Assembly: GCA_051953655.1 (NCBI GenBank)
Contig: JBQCIO010000114.1
Coordinates: 1-14,592 of the forward strand
DNA: 14,592 nucleotides
Reading direction: 5' to 3'
Origin: JBQCHF01 sp051953655
GTDB taxonomy: Bacteria > Actinomycetota > Actinomycetes > Motilibacterales > Motilibacteraceae
In this document: piece after piece, positions 1 through 6,220 of the stretch
Layout of the letters: every line of letters starts with the position of its first letter
Numbering within the stretch: the first letter of the stretch is position 1
The notes under the pieces: model-generated
The model's input: the letters and a program-made list of their open reading frames with translations, nothing else
Database searches by the model: none
What the model was told of the DNA's origin: nothing
Program-made: the position numbers and the translations under genes

Positions 1-483
1 GGACTCGCCCGCCGCGGCGGTCTCGCACGGACCGAGCCAGAAGACCTTGTGCTTGTCCTTGCCGTGAGCGTCGTCCGCGGTGAGCGTGAGCTTCACGTGC
101 ACCTGCTCGCTGCCGCTCACCCCGAGCTGGGCCGCGGTGAACGCGTAGACCTCGTCCGGGTCCTGGCCGGCGCCGCCGGCGGCGTCGGCGCTCAGGAGGA
201 CGTGCTCGGAGAGCAGGACGCCCGAGCCGCTGGGCGCCTGCCGCTCGAAGGTGATCGTGCCGTGCTCGTCGGCGTCGAAGCCGAAGAGCGCCACGGTGAA
301 GTGGCAGCCGACGTGCGGCTGGTTGCGCGTGTCGTCGCCGGCGGCGTCGGCGTGCACCTTGATGGTGCCGTTGTCGCCGGAGGGGTCCTGCCCGCCGGCC
401 GCGAGGGCCGGCAGCGTGAGGGCCGAAGCGCCGAGCAGCACGGCGCCGCCGAGGGCGACGCGTGGCAGCAGCGGATGGGCCAA
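1..483 (-). CDS. Secreted surface-type protein, 3' end beyond the window
   Basis: This open frame reads from a TTG at 483 off the left edge, giving 161 codons without a stop. The TTG is chosen because GGGAGG lies 6 nt before it and no better start is seen. Residues 1-30 form a signal peptide: MAHPLLPRV, then a hydrophobic stretch, then LPALAAGG with likely cleavage after the ALA. The mature part is acidic and His-rich. It contains HVGCHFTVALFGFDADEHG and, near the visible end, KVFWLGPCE, so two cysteines could form a disulfide. This pattern resembles actinobacterial hypothetical cell-surface proteins that often continue into a proline-rich stalk and sortase signal, but that part is outside the window. 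Function is unknown. It is transcribed divergently from dop across a spacer with two palindromes. Coding is clear; the family assignment is tentative. Confidence 0.7.
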   Translation of the reverse strand, partial: MAHPLLPRVALGGAVLLGASALTLPALAAGGQDPSGDNGTIKVHADAAGDDTRNQPHVGCHFTVALFGFDADEHGTITFERQAPSGSGVLLSEHVLLSADAAGGAGQDPDEVYAFTAAQLGVSGSEQVHVKLTLTADDAHGKDKHKVFWLGPCETAAAGES

Positions 484-592
484 GGGGTGCCTCCCGAAGT
501 ATCGATGAAGCGGCACCGCCCGGCCCGGTTCCCCGGTCACCCGACAGGGCGGTCGATGGAAGTCCGGTGGTTCCCCGAAGGAGCAGGAGTAA

Positions 593-605
593 TCACGCTC
601 GGTGA
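593..605. promoter_or_regulatory. Palindrome A (TCAC-N5-GTGA), putative operator
   Basis: The sequence TCACGCTCGGTGA is a dyad in the spacer between the divergent secreted-protein gene and dop. A second copy of the same consensus is centred 42 bp to the right, about four helical turns, as expected for two dimers on one DNA face. The cognate regulator is unknown. Confidence 0.4.
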
Positions 606-634
606 GGCCCCGGAAGGGTGAGAGCCGACACCTG

Positions 635-647
635 TCACGCAGCGTGA
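635..647. promoter_or_regulatory. Palindrome B (TCAC-N5-GTGA), putative operator
   Basis: The sequence TCACGCAGCGTGA is a nearly perfect dyad (TCACG-cag-CGTGA) that shares its half-sites and first six bases with the palindrome at 593-605. It lies about 110 bp upstream of the dop -10 box and about 150 bp upstream of the secreted-protein start, so it could act on either gene. Confidence 0.4.
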
Positions 648-756
648 GTGCATCGCACACCGGTCCTGGCCCCGGTCGCATCGATGCCGGAGAAGCGTGA
701 CGAGAACACCTTTCAGGTCAGCGGGACGCCGCCGGGACGCCTGCAGGGCCGCGACG

Positions 757-762
757 TAGGCT
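757..762 (+). promoter_or_regulatory. -10 box of dop, leaderless configuration
   Basis: TAGGCT is a TANNNT -10 hexamer ending 6 nt before the ATG at 769, so transcription would begin at or next to the start codon. There is no good Shine-Dalgarno. No convincing -35 is seen, which is common in actinobacteria. Confidence 0.5.
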
Positions 763-768
763 CGCCTC

Positions 769-2283
769 ATGACGGTGTGGCGGGTCATGGGGACCGAGAC
801 CGAGTACGGCGTGTCCGTCCCCGGCCACCCGACGGCCAACGCGATGCTCACCTCGAGCCAGGTGGTCAACGCCTACGCGGCCTACGCCTCCTCTCGGGCT
901 CGGCGGGCCCGCTGGGACTTCGAGGAGGAGAACCCGCTGCGCGACGCGCGCGGGTTCGACCTGGCCCGCGAGGTGGCCGACCCGAGCCAGCTCACCGACG
1001 AGGACCTGGGCCTGGCCAACGTCATCCTGACCAACGGGGCCCGGCTCTACGTCGACCACGCGCACCCGGAGTACTCCACTCCGGAGGTGACGAACCCCCG
1101 GGACGCCCTGCTGTGGGACAAGGCGGGGGAGAAGGTCATGGAGCACGCGGCTCGCCTGGCGGCGGAGGTGCCGGGGGCGCAGCCGATCCTGCTGCACAAG
1201 AACAACACCGACAACAAGGGCGCCTCGTACGGGTCGCACGAGAACTACCTCATGCGCCGGGAGACCCCGTTCGCCGACATCGTGCGGCACCTCACCCCGT
1301 TCTTCGTCAGCCGGCAGGTGGTGTGCGGCTCGGGCCGGGTGGGCCTGGGCCAGGACGGGTCCGCGCACGGGTTCCAGCTCAGCCAGCGGGCGGACTACTT
1401 CGAGGTCGAGGTGGGGCTGGAGACCACCCTCAAGCGGCCGATCATCAACACCCGCGACGAGCCGCACGCCAACGCCGACAAGTACCGGCGGCTGCACGTG
1501 ATCATCGGCGACGCCAACCTCGCCGAGGTCTCCGGCTACCTCAAGCTGGGCACCACCGCGCTGGTGCTCGCGATGATCGAGGACGGCTGGCTCACCGCCG
1601 ACCTCGCGGTGGAGCGCCCGGTCACCGCGCTGCACGAGGTCAGCCACGACCCCTCGCTGCGCCATCTGCTCCGCCTGCGCGACGGGCGACGGCTCACCGC
1701 GGTGCAGCTCCAGCTGGAGTACCTCGAGCAGGCCCGCAAGTACGTCGAGGACCGCTACGGCGCCGACACCGACGAGATGACCCTCGACGTGCTCGGCCGC
1801 TGGGAATCGGTGCTGGACCGGCTCGAGCGCGACCCGATGTCCCTGTCCCGGGAGCTGGACTGGGTGGCCAAGCTCGAGCTGCTCGAGGGCTACCGCAGCC
1901 GGGACGGGCTGGACTGGGACTCCTACCGGCTGCAGCACGTCGACCTGCAGTACAGCGACGTCCGCCCCGGCAAGGGGGTCTACAACCTCCTGGCGGCCAA
2001 GGGCCGGTTCGAGCGGATCCTCACCGACGCCGAGGTCGCGCACGCGGTCTCCGAACCGCCGGAGGACACCCGCGCCTACTTCCGCGGCCGGTGCCTGGCG
2101 CAGTACGGGGACGCGGTGGCCGCGGCGTCGTGGGACTCGGTCATCTTCGACCTGCCGGGTCACGACTCGCTGCAGCGCGTGCCCACCCTGGAGCCGCTGC
2201 GGGGCACCAAGGCCCACGTCGGCGCCCTGCTGGACCGCTGCCGCACCGCCGAGGAGCTGGTCGCCGCCATCACCGGCGGCTGA
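769..2283 (+). CDS. dop: Dop, depupylase / deamidase of Pup
   Basis: Dop hydrolyses the isopeptide bond between Pup and substrate lysines, and in species whose Pup ends in Gln it also deamidates it. The 504-residue protein begins TVWRVMGTETEYGVS, matching the Dop N-terminus (GTExEYG, metal-binding Glu10). The Dop-specific insertion follows (about residues 41-80, SSRARRARWDFEEENPLRDA). Next come LTNGARLYVDHAHPEY with the expected nucleophilic Asp96, then HKNNTDNKGASYGSHENY and IINTRDEPHANADKYRRLHV of the glutamine-synthetase-like fold. The length is normal. ATG 769 is favoured by a -10 box 6 nt upstream; GTG 775 would align as well with mycobacterial Dop. The stop codon TGA at 2281-2283 coincides with the first bases of an inserted mobile element. 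The ATPase gene that often precedes dop is not seen; the next gene leftward is a divergent secreted protein. Confidence 0.96.
   Translation: MTVWRVMGTETEYGVSVPGHPTANAMLTSSQVVNAYAAYASSRARRARWDFEEENPLRDARGFDLAREVADPSQLTDEDLGLANVILTNGARLYVDHAHPEYSTPEVTNPRDALLWDKAGEKVMEHAARLAAEVPGAQPILLHKNNTDNKGASYGSHENYLMRRETPFADIVRHLTPFFVSRQVVCGSGRVGLGQDGSAHGFQLSQRADYFEVEVGLETTLKRPIINTRDEPHANADKYRRLHVIIGDANLAEVSGYLKLGTTALVLAMIEDGWLTADLAVERPVTALHEVSHDPSLRHLLRLRDGRRLTAVQLQLEYLEQARKYVEDRYGADTDEMTLDVLGRWESVLDRLERDPMSLSRELDWVAKLELLEGYRSRDGLDWDSYRLQHVDLQYSDVRPGKGVYNLLAAKGRFERILTDAEVAHAVSEPPEDTRAYFRGRCLAQYGDAVAAASWDSVIFDLPGHDSLQRVPTLEPLRGTKAHVGALLDRCRTAEELVAAITGG
2273..2280 (+). repeat. Target-site duplication, left copy
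   Basis: CCGGCGGC forms the last codons of dop (part of Thr-Gly-Gly) and abuts the left inverted repeat. The matching copy is at 2964-2971. Confidence 0.65.
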
Positions 2284-2316
2284 GTTCGGCAGCGGGCTGT
2301 GACAGATGGTGGATAA
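2281..2316 (+). repeat. Left terminal inverted repeat
   Basis: The arm reads TGAGTTCGGCAGCGGGCTG followed by TGACAGATGGTGGATAA. Its reverse complement recurs at 2929-2963 with two substitutions (4th and 12th base) and a single-base deletion. Its first three bases serve as the stop codon of dop. Confidence 0.75.
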
Positions 2317-2350
2317 GTCGGAGGGCGGCTGCACCGGCACCGGCACGTGC

Positions 2351-2794
2351 TTACGTGTGGCTGATGAGGCCAACTCGGACCTCTGGAAGGCCGGCGACAC
2401 ACGGGTCGTCGGACGGCTGCGGGTCGGTGTCGCCGCCGCTGAACATGAAGAGATCACCTGCGCGCAGGACCGTGTGGCCCTTCTGCACCACGCGCACGCC
2501 CTGTGTGGAGCCGAACAGGGTGACGGTGCTGGGCCACAGCACTGCGGACCGGCCCTCGATCGCCGGGTCCGGGTTGGTCAGCCAGACGCAGGTGCGGCCT
2601 TGGGCTGCGCCGAGCACGAGCCGCCCGACCCGCGAGTTCGCCACCGACACGTGAATGTTGCTGTCGGGGTAGTGCGGGGCGTCTACTGCCGATTCTCCTG
2701 ATGTCGGCTTGGCATCTGTCGAGCAGCCTACGAGGGCAAGACCCAGAAGAAGCGACGCGCCAAGCCGCGCGGTCCACGAGAGATTGCTCCTCAT
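2351..2794 (-). CDS. Small lipoprotein, cargo of the mobile element
   Basis: The product is 147 residues and of unknown function. The ATG at 2794 is preferred over an upstream in-frame start at 2839 because AGGGGGG lies just upstream and the protein then opens with a proper lipoprotein signal: MRSNLSWTARLGASLLLG, ending in the lipobox L21-V22-G23-C24. The mature part starts with a short polar linker (STDAKPTSGESAVD). A compact beta-rich region follows (HVSVANSRVGRLVLG, RTCVWLTN, AVLWPSTVTLFG, GDLFMFSGGDTD) with two cysteines that may pair. The first third uses many A/T-ending codons (CTT, GTA, ACA, GAT, TCA, GAA, ATT), unlike the neighbouring genes, which fits acquired DNA. It lies wholly between the inverted repeats and points against dop and pup. 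It should be anchored on the outer face of the cell membrane. Confidence 0.75.
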   Translation of the reverse strand: MRSNLSWTARLGASLLLGLALVGCSTDAKPTSGESAVDAPHYPDSNIHVSVANSRVGRLVLGAAQGRTCVWLTNPDPAIEGRSAVLWPSTVTLFGSTQGVRVVQKGHTVLRAGDLFMFSGGDTDPQPSDDPCVAGLPEVRVGLISHT

Positions 2795-2928
2795 GTTTCC
2801 CCCCTGCTCGCCAGCGAGACCGACGGTAGCGCCACGCAATCAGTGGTGACGAGACCCGTCAATACGCGCTCCGCTGCGCGGGCGGCCAGCCAAGCTCGAG
2901 GCACATCTGCCTGGTGCGCCGTTCCTAT

Positions 2929-2963
2929 TTATCCACCATCGTCACAGCCCGGTGCCGAATTCA
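2929..2963 (-). repeat. Right terminal inverted repeat
   Basis: Read on the minus strand it is TGAATTCGGCACCGGGCTG followed by TGACGATGGTGGATAA, the partner of the left arm. CCGGCGGC, the same 8 bp found just outside the left arm, follows immediately on the plus strand. Confidence 0.75.
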
Positions 2964-2971
2964 CCGGCGGC
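2964..2971 (+). repeat. Target-site duplication, right copy
   Basis: CCGGCGGC directly follows the right inverted repeat and is itself followed by TGA. This is probably the original dop stop codon, displaced by the insertion. Confidence 0.65.
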
Positions 2972-3094
2972 TGACCCGCTCGATCCGTCGCCGGCCGTGC
3001 TGCGTGCCGGGGCGTAGGGGGATGAGCGTGGGGCATCGTGAGGCGGGCACTGCCGTCCGGTCGTATTCGCCTCGCTCCTGTCGCTGCCGATGGT

Positions 3095-3100
3095 TAGGGT
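3095..3100 (+). promoter_or_regulatory. -10 box of pup
   Basis: TAGGGT, identical to the box in front of prcB and of the last gene, lies 56 nt before the pup ATG. pup would thus have a leader of about 50 nt. The box is downstream of the mobile element, so pup keeps its own promoter despite the insertion. Confidence 0.5.
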
Positions 3101-3156
3101 CGAGAAGGACCGCGAGCAGCGTTTCGAGCACCACCCCGTGACCCGCAGGAGGTCCC

Positions 3157-3369
3157 ATGGCCACGAAGGACACCGGCGGCGGCCAGTCGCGCGCCACCCG
3201 GCGCGAGGACGACGTCGAAGAGGTCGAGGCCAGCGCCGCGTCCGACGTCTCCGAGCGCAAGGAGAAGCTCGACGAGGACATCGACGCGCTGCTGGACGAG
3301 ATCGACGAGACCCTCGAGTCCAACTCGGAGGACTGGGTGCGCGGTTTCGTCCAGAAGGGCGGGGAGTAG
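3157..3369 (+). CDS. pup: Pup, prokaryotic ubiquitin-like protein
   Basis: Pup is the small disordered protein that PafA attaches through its C-terminal Glu side chain to lysines, marking proteins for the proteasome. The 70-residue product has the usual length. It has a polar N-terminus with TRREDDVEEVEA, a helical coiled-coil-forming middle (SERKEKLDEDIDALLDEIDE) that binds the ATPase coiled coils and PafA/Dop, and the conserved C-terminal stretch SNSEDWVRGFVQKGGE. It ends in Gly-Gly-Glu, not Gly-Gly-Gln, so it is ready for ligation without deamidation. The ATG has a strong Shine-Dalgarno, AGGAGG, 4-5 nt upstream. A hairpin 14 nt after the stop probably ends the transcript. Confidence 0.97.
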   Translation: MATKDTGGGQSRATRREDDVEEVEASAASDVSERKEKLDEDIDALLDEIDETLESNSEDWVRGFVQKGGE

Positions 3370-3383
3370 GACCCGGGCCGCAC

Positions 3384-3407
3384 CACCGTGCCGGTCCCGG
3401 CGCGGTG
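3384..3407 (+). terminator. Hairpin terminator after pup
   Basis: CACCGTGCCGG at 3384-3394 pairs with CCGGCGCGGTG at 3397-3407 through 11 positions, one a G-U wobble. The loop is very short. It starts 14 nt after the pup stop and has no T-tract, as usual for GC-rich actinobacteria. Confidence 0.55.
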
Positions 3408-3788
3408 AGGTGAGAGACCTGGTCCGGCAGGGCGACCAGGACATGGCACGCGAGGAGCAGCTGGTGCGCGACGACGCCGCGGGATCCGAGGTGGCCGCTG
3501 CGGCCTGCTCGGCCCCGAGCCGGACGCGCGTCCGGCCCGCCTGAACCCCAGCACCTCGCAGCGTTCGCCCACGGCGGCGCGGCGCGATGGTGCGTGGCAG
3601 GAGGGCTCGGCAGGGGCGTCATCCCTCGCCATCGCCGCCGACCGTCCCGGTGACCCGTACCTGACGGGGTCCACCGGTTCCCGAACGCCTCGACGTGCTC
3701 GTGGACGTGCTCATCGACCACGTCCGCGCTGCCCAGCGGGCGGGGCACGGGCCGGCGGCCCCCGCCGAACAGAAGGCAGAACCTTCCC
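3408..3788. other. Intergenic stretch between pup and the FBP gene
   Basis: No convincing gene is seen. An open frame of 44 codons from GTG 3410 to TGA 3544 has no recognisable product or clear ribosome site. An imperfect hairpin at 3647-3677 (CCGGTG/CACCGG outer stem, inner GACCC/GGGTC pairs with two bulges, loop ACCTG) could be a terminator or RNA structure about 110 nt before the FBP gene. Confidence 0.4.
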
Positions 3789-4295
3789 GTGAACCCACTC
3801 ACCGACCAGCACATCCGTACCAGTCTCGTGAACGCCAGCCGCCGCGAGGCGGCGCAGGCGACGCTCCCGGACCTGGCTGCCCTCCCCTGGGACCAGCTGG
3901 ACTACCTCGGCTGGCGCGACCGCAAGGCGCCACTGTCGGCCTACGTCGTGCTGGAGCTGGAGGGCGAGCCGACCGGCGTCCTGCTCCGGGCCAGCGGACC
4001 GACTCCCGGGCTCCCGCGCGGCAAGGCTCTGTGCTCCTGGTGCCACGACCTCGCCTCCGTGAACGCCGCCCTCTACGTGGCGCGTCGGGCGGGTGCCTCC
4101 GGGCGGGCGGGCAACACGCTCGGCACGCTTCTGTGCGAGGACTTCTCGTGCTCGCGCAACGTCCGTCGTCCGCCCACCAGCACCGAGGCGGGCACGGGCG
4201 TCGAGGAGCTCGGCGAGCTGCTGGTGCAGGAGCGGATCGCCGGGCTGCGCGAGCGGTCGGTCCGGTTCGTGGAGGAGATCGTCTCGACGCGCTGA
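3789..4295 (+). CDS. FBP-domain protein (EF-G-binding type treble-clef zinc finger)
   Basis: The 168-residue protein matches actinobacterial FBP-domain proteins, related to the C-terminal zinc-finger domain of FusB-type proteins that bind elongation factor G and free it from stalled ribosomes. Features seen are PWDQLDYLGWRDRKAP (about 33-48), a beta region with AYVVLELEG and TGVLLRAS, and four zinc-ligand cysteines, C82-x2-C85 (CSWCHDL) and C116-x4-C121 (CEDFSCSRNVR). ARRAGASGRAGNTLGT lies between the pairs, and a helical tail of about 35 residues (EELGELLVQERIAGLRERS) ends the protein. The GTG start at 3789 gives the full conserved N-terminus (LTDQHIRTSLVNASRREA). The ribosome site is weak (GAAGG about 12 nt upstream). 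It splits pup from prcB. Fold assignment is good; EF-G binding is inferred from the family. Confidence 0.85.
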   Translation: MNPLTDQHIRTSLVNASRREAAQATLPDLAALPWDQLDYLGWRDRKAPLSAYVVLELEGEPTGVLLRASGPTPGLPRGKALCSWCHDLASVNAALYVARRAGASGRAGNTLGTLLCEDFSCSRNVRRPPTSTEAGTGVEELGELLVQERIAGLRERSVRFVEEIVSTR

Positions 4296-4315
4296 CTCGA
4301 CACGCTGACCAGTGC

Positions 4316-4360
4316 CCGGGGGCGTGACGCGCCGCAGCGCGCTTCGCGGCACGCCCCTGG
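4316..4360 (+). promoter_or_regulatory. Inverted repeat overlapping the prcB promoter
   Basis: CCGGGGGCGTG at 4316-4326 is mirrored by CACGCCCCTGG at 4350-4360 with one mismatch, 23 bp apart. The right arm ends one base before the prcB -10 box and fills the spacer. A protein bound here would block or remodel the promoter. Alternatively it is a terminator hairpin for the FBP gene, which ends 20 bp upstream; no T-tract follows. Confidence 0.4.
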
Positions 4361-4361
4361 G

Positions 4362-4367
4362 TAGGGT
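4362..4367 (+). promoter_or_regulatory. -10 box of prcB, leaderless configuration
   Basis: TAGGGT ends 7 nt before the ATG at 4375, placing the transcription start on the start codon. No Shine-Dalgarno precedes this ATG, in keeping with a leaderless prcBA message. Confidence 0.6.
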
Positions 4368-4374
4368 CAGGCGC

Positions 4375-5220
4375 ATGAGCGACGCAGGATCTCTCGCCGG
4401 CCGGCTGCCCACCGCCTACCTCACTCCCGGCACGTCCTCCTTCGCCGAGTTCGTCGGCGGCGTCGCCCCGGACCTGCTGCCCGGCCGGCGGCCGCTGCCG
4501 GCCACCGCCGTCACCACCGAGGCGCCGCACGGCACCACGATCGTCGCCGTCACCTTCCCCGGCGGCGTGGTCATGGCCGGTGACCGTCGCGCCACCATGG
4601 GCAACCTCATCGCCCAGCGCGACATCGAGAAGGTCTTCCACGGCGACGAGTTCTCCGCCGTGGGCATCGCCGGCACCGCCGGCGTCGCGGTGGAGATGGT
4701 GCGGCTGTTCCAGGTCGAGCTCGAGCACTACGAGAAGATCGAGGGCACCACGCTCTCCCTCGACGGCAAGGCCAACCGGCTGGCCACGATGATCCGGCAG
4801 AACCTGCCGCTGGCCATGCAGGGCCTGGCCGTGGTCCCCCTCTTCGCCGGCTACGACCTCGAGAGCGAGCAGGGCCGCATCTTCAGCTACGACATCACCG
4901 GCGGCCGCTACGAGGAGCACAGGTACCACTCGGTGGGCTCGGGCTCGCTGTTCGCCCGCGGGTCGCTGAAGAAGATCTTCCGCGAGGACCTGTCCGCCGA
5001 CGACGCCGTGCTGGCCTGCGTGCAGGCGCTCTACGACGCCGCGGACGAGGACTCGGCCACCGGCGGACCCGACGTGACCCGGCGCATCTACCCGGTCGTC
5101 GCCCGGGTCACCGCCGAGGGCTACAGCCGGCTCTCCGACGACGAGGTCGGCGGCTACGTCGACGGCGTCCTGGCCGGCCGGATGCAGCGCCCCGGCGGCC
5201 CGGAGGCCCCGCTGCGCTGA
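4375..5220 (+). CDS. prcB: PrcB, 20S proteasome beta subunit (catalytic)
   Basis: PrcB forms the two inner heptameric rings of the proteasome core and carries the proteolytic sites. The 281-residue precursor has a propeptide of 53 residues ending PHG. Autocleavage exposes Thr54 as the N-terminal nucleophile (TTIVAVTFPGGVVMAGDRR). In mature numbering Thr1, Asp17 and Lys33 (QRDIEKV) are all present, so it should be active. Further family signatures are GIAGTAGVAVEMVRLF, ELEHYEKIEG, AMQGLAVVPLFAGYD, VGSGSLFARGSLKK and LYDAADEDSATGGPD. The start ATG is set by the -10 box 7 nt upstream; an open frame extends 21 codons further but lacks a start signal. prcA follows after 84 bp, probably on the same transcript. 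Confidence 0.96.
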   Translation: MSDAGSLAGRLPTAYLTPGTSSFAEFVGGVAPDLLPGRRPLPATAVTTEAPHGTTIVAVTFPGGVVMAGDRRATMGNLIAQRDIEKVFHGDEFSAVGIAGTAGVAVEMVRLFQVELEHYEKIEGTTLSLDGKANRLATMIRQNLPLAMQGLAVVPLFAGYDLESEQGRIFSYDITGGRYEEHRYHSVGSGSLFARGSLKKIFREDLSADDAVLACVQALYDAADEDSATGGPDVTRRIYPVVARVTAEGYSRLSDDEVGGYVDGVLAGRMQRPGGPEAPLR

Positions 5221-5304
5221 GCGCGCGCACCCTGGCCCGACACCACTGCCCGACCCGACGACCCCGACCACACCCACCCAGCACACCGAAGGGATGACGC
5301 CGCG

Positions 5305-6108
5305 GTGACGATGCCGTTCTACGTCTCGCCCGAGCAGCTGATGAAGGACCGGGCGGACTTCGCCCGCAAGGGCATCGCCCGCGGCCGCTCGGTCGTCGTG
5401 CTGGCCTACGCCGACGGCATCCTCTTCGTCGCCGAGAACCCGTCCCGGGCGCTGCACAAGATCAGCGAGATCTACGACCGGATCGCGTTCGCGGCGGTCG
5501 GCAAGTACAACGAGTTCGAGAACCTGCGCATCGCCGGGGTGCGCCTGGCGGACCTGCGCGGCTACTCCTACGACCGCCGGGACGTCACCGGCCGCGGCCT
5601 GGCCAACGCCTACGCGCAGACGCTCGGCACGATCTTCACCCAGGAGTCCAAGCCCTACGAGGTCGAGATCGTCGTCGCCGAGGTGGGGGAGGGGCCGGAG
5701 GACGACCAGATCTACCGCCTCACCTACGACGGCTCGGTGGCCGACGAGCACGGTTTCGTGGCCATGGGCGGGCAGGCCGACCAGATCTCCGCCGCCCTGC
5801 AGGAGGGCTGGCGCGAGGCGATGCCGCTGGCCGACGCCGTACAGCTGGCGGTCCGCGTGCTGGGGCGCGACGGCGGCGGCGAGGCGCGCGCGCTCACCCC
5901 CGCCCAGCTCGAGGTGGCCGTGCTGGACCGGCAGCGGCCGCGGCGCAAGTTCCGCCGGATCGTCGGTCCGGTGCTCGACCGGCTGCTCGGCGACGGAGCG
6001 GTCACGGCGCAGCCGGTCGCCCCCGACGACCCCGCCCTGCGCGAGGTGCCCGGCCAGACCAAGCTGGCCGGGGGAGCGCAGGAGCCTCCCGGCCCCGACG
6101 CGTCGTAG
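5305..6108 (+). CDS. prcA: PrcA, 20S proteasome alpha subunit
   Basis: PrcA forms the outer heptameric rings that gate the proteasome chamber and dock the ATPase ring. The 267-residue product begins MTMPFYVSPEQLMKDRADFA, close to mycobacterial PrcA. It keeps ARKGIARGRSVVVLAYADG, ILFVAENPSRALHKISEIYD, YAQTLGTIFTQESKPYEVE and the late LEVAVLDRQRPRRKFRRI. The C-terminal tail (about 45 residues, Pro/Ala-rich) is poorly conserved. There is no catalytic Thr, as expected for an alpha subunit. GTG 5305 is chosen over ATG 5311 because GAAGGGA stands about 10 nt before the GTG, and the N-terminal gate residues then have normal length. The gene follows prcB with no obvious promoter between them. Confidence 0.96.
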   Translation: MTMPFYVSPEQLMKDRADFARKGIARGRSVVVLAYADGILFVAENPSRALHKISEIYDRIAFAAVGKYNEFENLRIAGVRLADLRGYSYDRRDVTGRGLANAYAQTLGTIFTQESKPYEVEIVVAEVGEGPEDDQIYRLTYDGSVADEHGFVAMGGQADQISAALQEGWREAMPLADAVQLAVRVLGRDGGGEARALTPAQLEVAVLDRQRPRRKFRRIVGPVLDRLLGDGAVTAQPVAPDDPALREVPGQTKLAGGAQEPPGPDAS

Positions 6109-6220
6109 GAGAGCACGCGGGCGGGCACGCAGGATCGTCCTCGGGAGGGGCGCGGCGGCCGCCGCAGAGGCCCGACACGCAGACCCGTGCGGGCTGCACT
6201 CACCGAGGCGGGTGGTGCGC

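Larger units (their letters stand above)
2281..2963. mobile_element. Transposon-like unit carrying one lipoprotein gene, no transposase
   Basis: The unit is bounded by inverted repeats at 2281-2316 and 2929-2963 that match at 33 of 36 aligned positions. An identical 8-bp sequence, CCGGCGGC, abuts both ends (2273-2280 and 2964-2971). The shared direct sequence can be read as long as 14 bp (TCACCGGCGGCTGA at 2270-2283 and 2961-2974), so the exact element border is uncertain by 3 bp. These are the marks of insertion by transposition into the end of dop. The interior has room only for the 444-bp lipoprotein gene, with no transposase or fragment of one. It therefore looks like a non-autonomous, cargo-bearing element or a deletion derivative mobilised in trans. 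An 8-bp duplication is seen in several IS families and does not identify one. Confidence 0.7.

Noticed and set aside
49..621. Plus-strand open frame of 190 codons at the left edge
   Set aside because: It is antisense to the secreted-protein gene, which has a signal peptide, sensible composition and a ribosome site. The plus frame has the Val/Gly/Arg bias of a shadow.
648..2654. Long plus-strand frame of 668 codons over dop
   Set aside because: It is out of frame with the clearly conserved Dop sequence and is Arg/Pro/Gly-rich low-complexity, typical of GC-rich shadow frames.
2795..2880. TTGACG-like -35 upstream of the lipoprotein gene on the minus strand
   Set aside because: A -35 look-alike exists, but at a 17-bp spacing the -10 would be TTGCGT, a poor match. 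No promoter is called.
3410..3544. 44-codon frame after pup (GTG to TGA)
   Set aside because: It starts just after the pup terminator, has no clear ribosome site or promoter, and matches nothing recognised. Kept as intergenic.
3799..5751. Minus-strand frame of 650 codons opposite the FBP gene, prcB and prcA
   Set aside because: It covers three well-recognised genes in antisense and shows no family motif.
6152..6165. GCGGCGGCCGCCGC palindrome after prcA
   Set aside because: It is self-complementary but has no loop and is an expected product of very high GC. It is not called a terminator.
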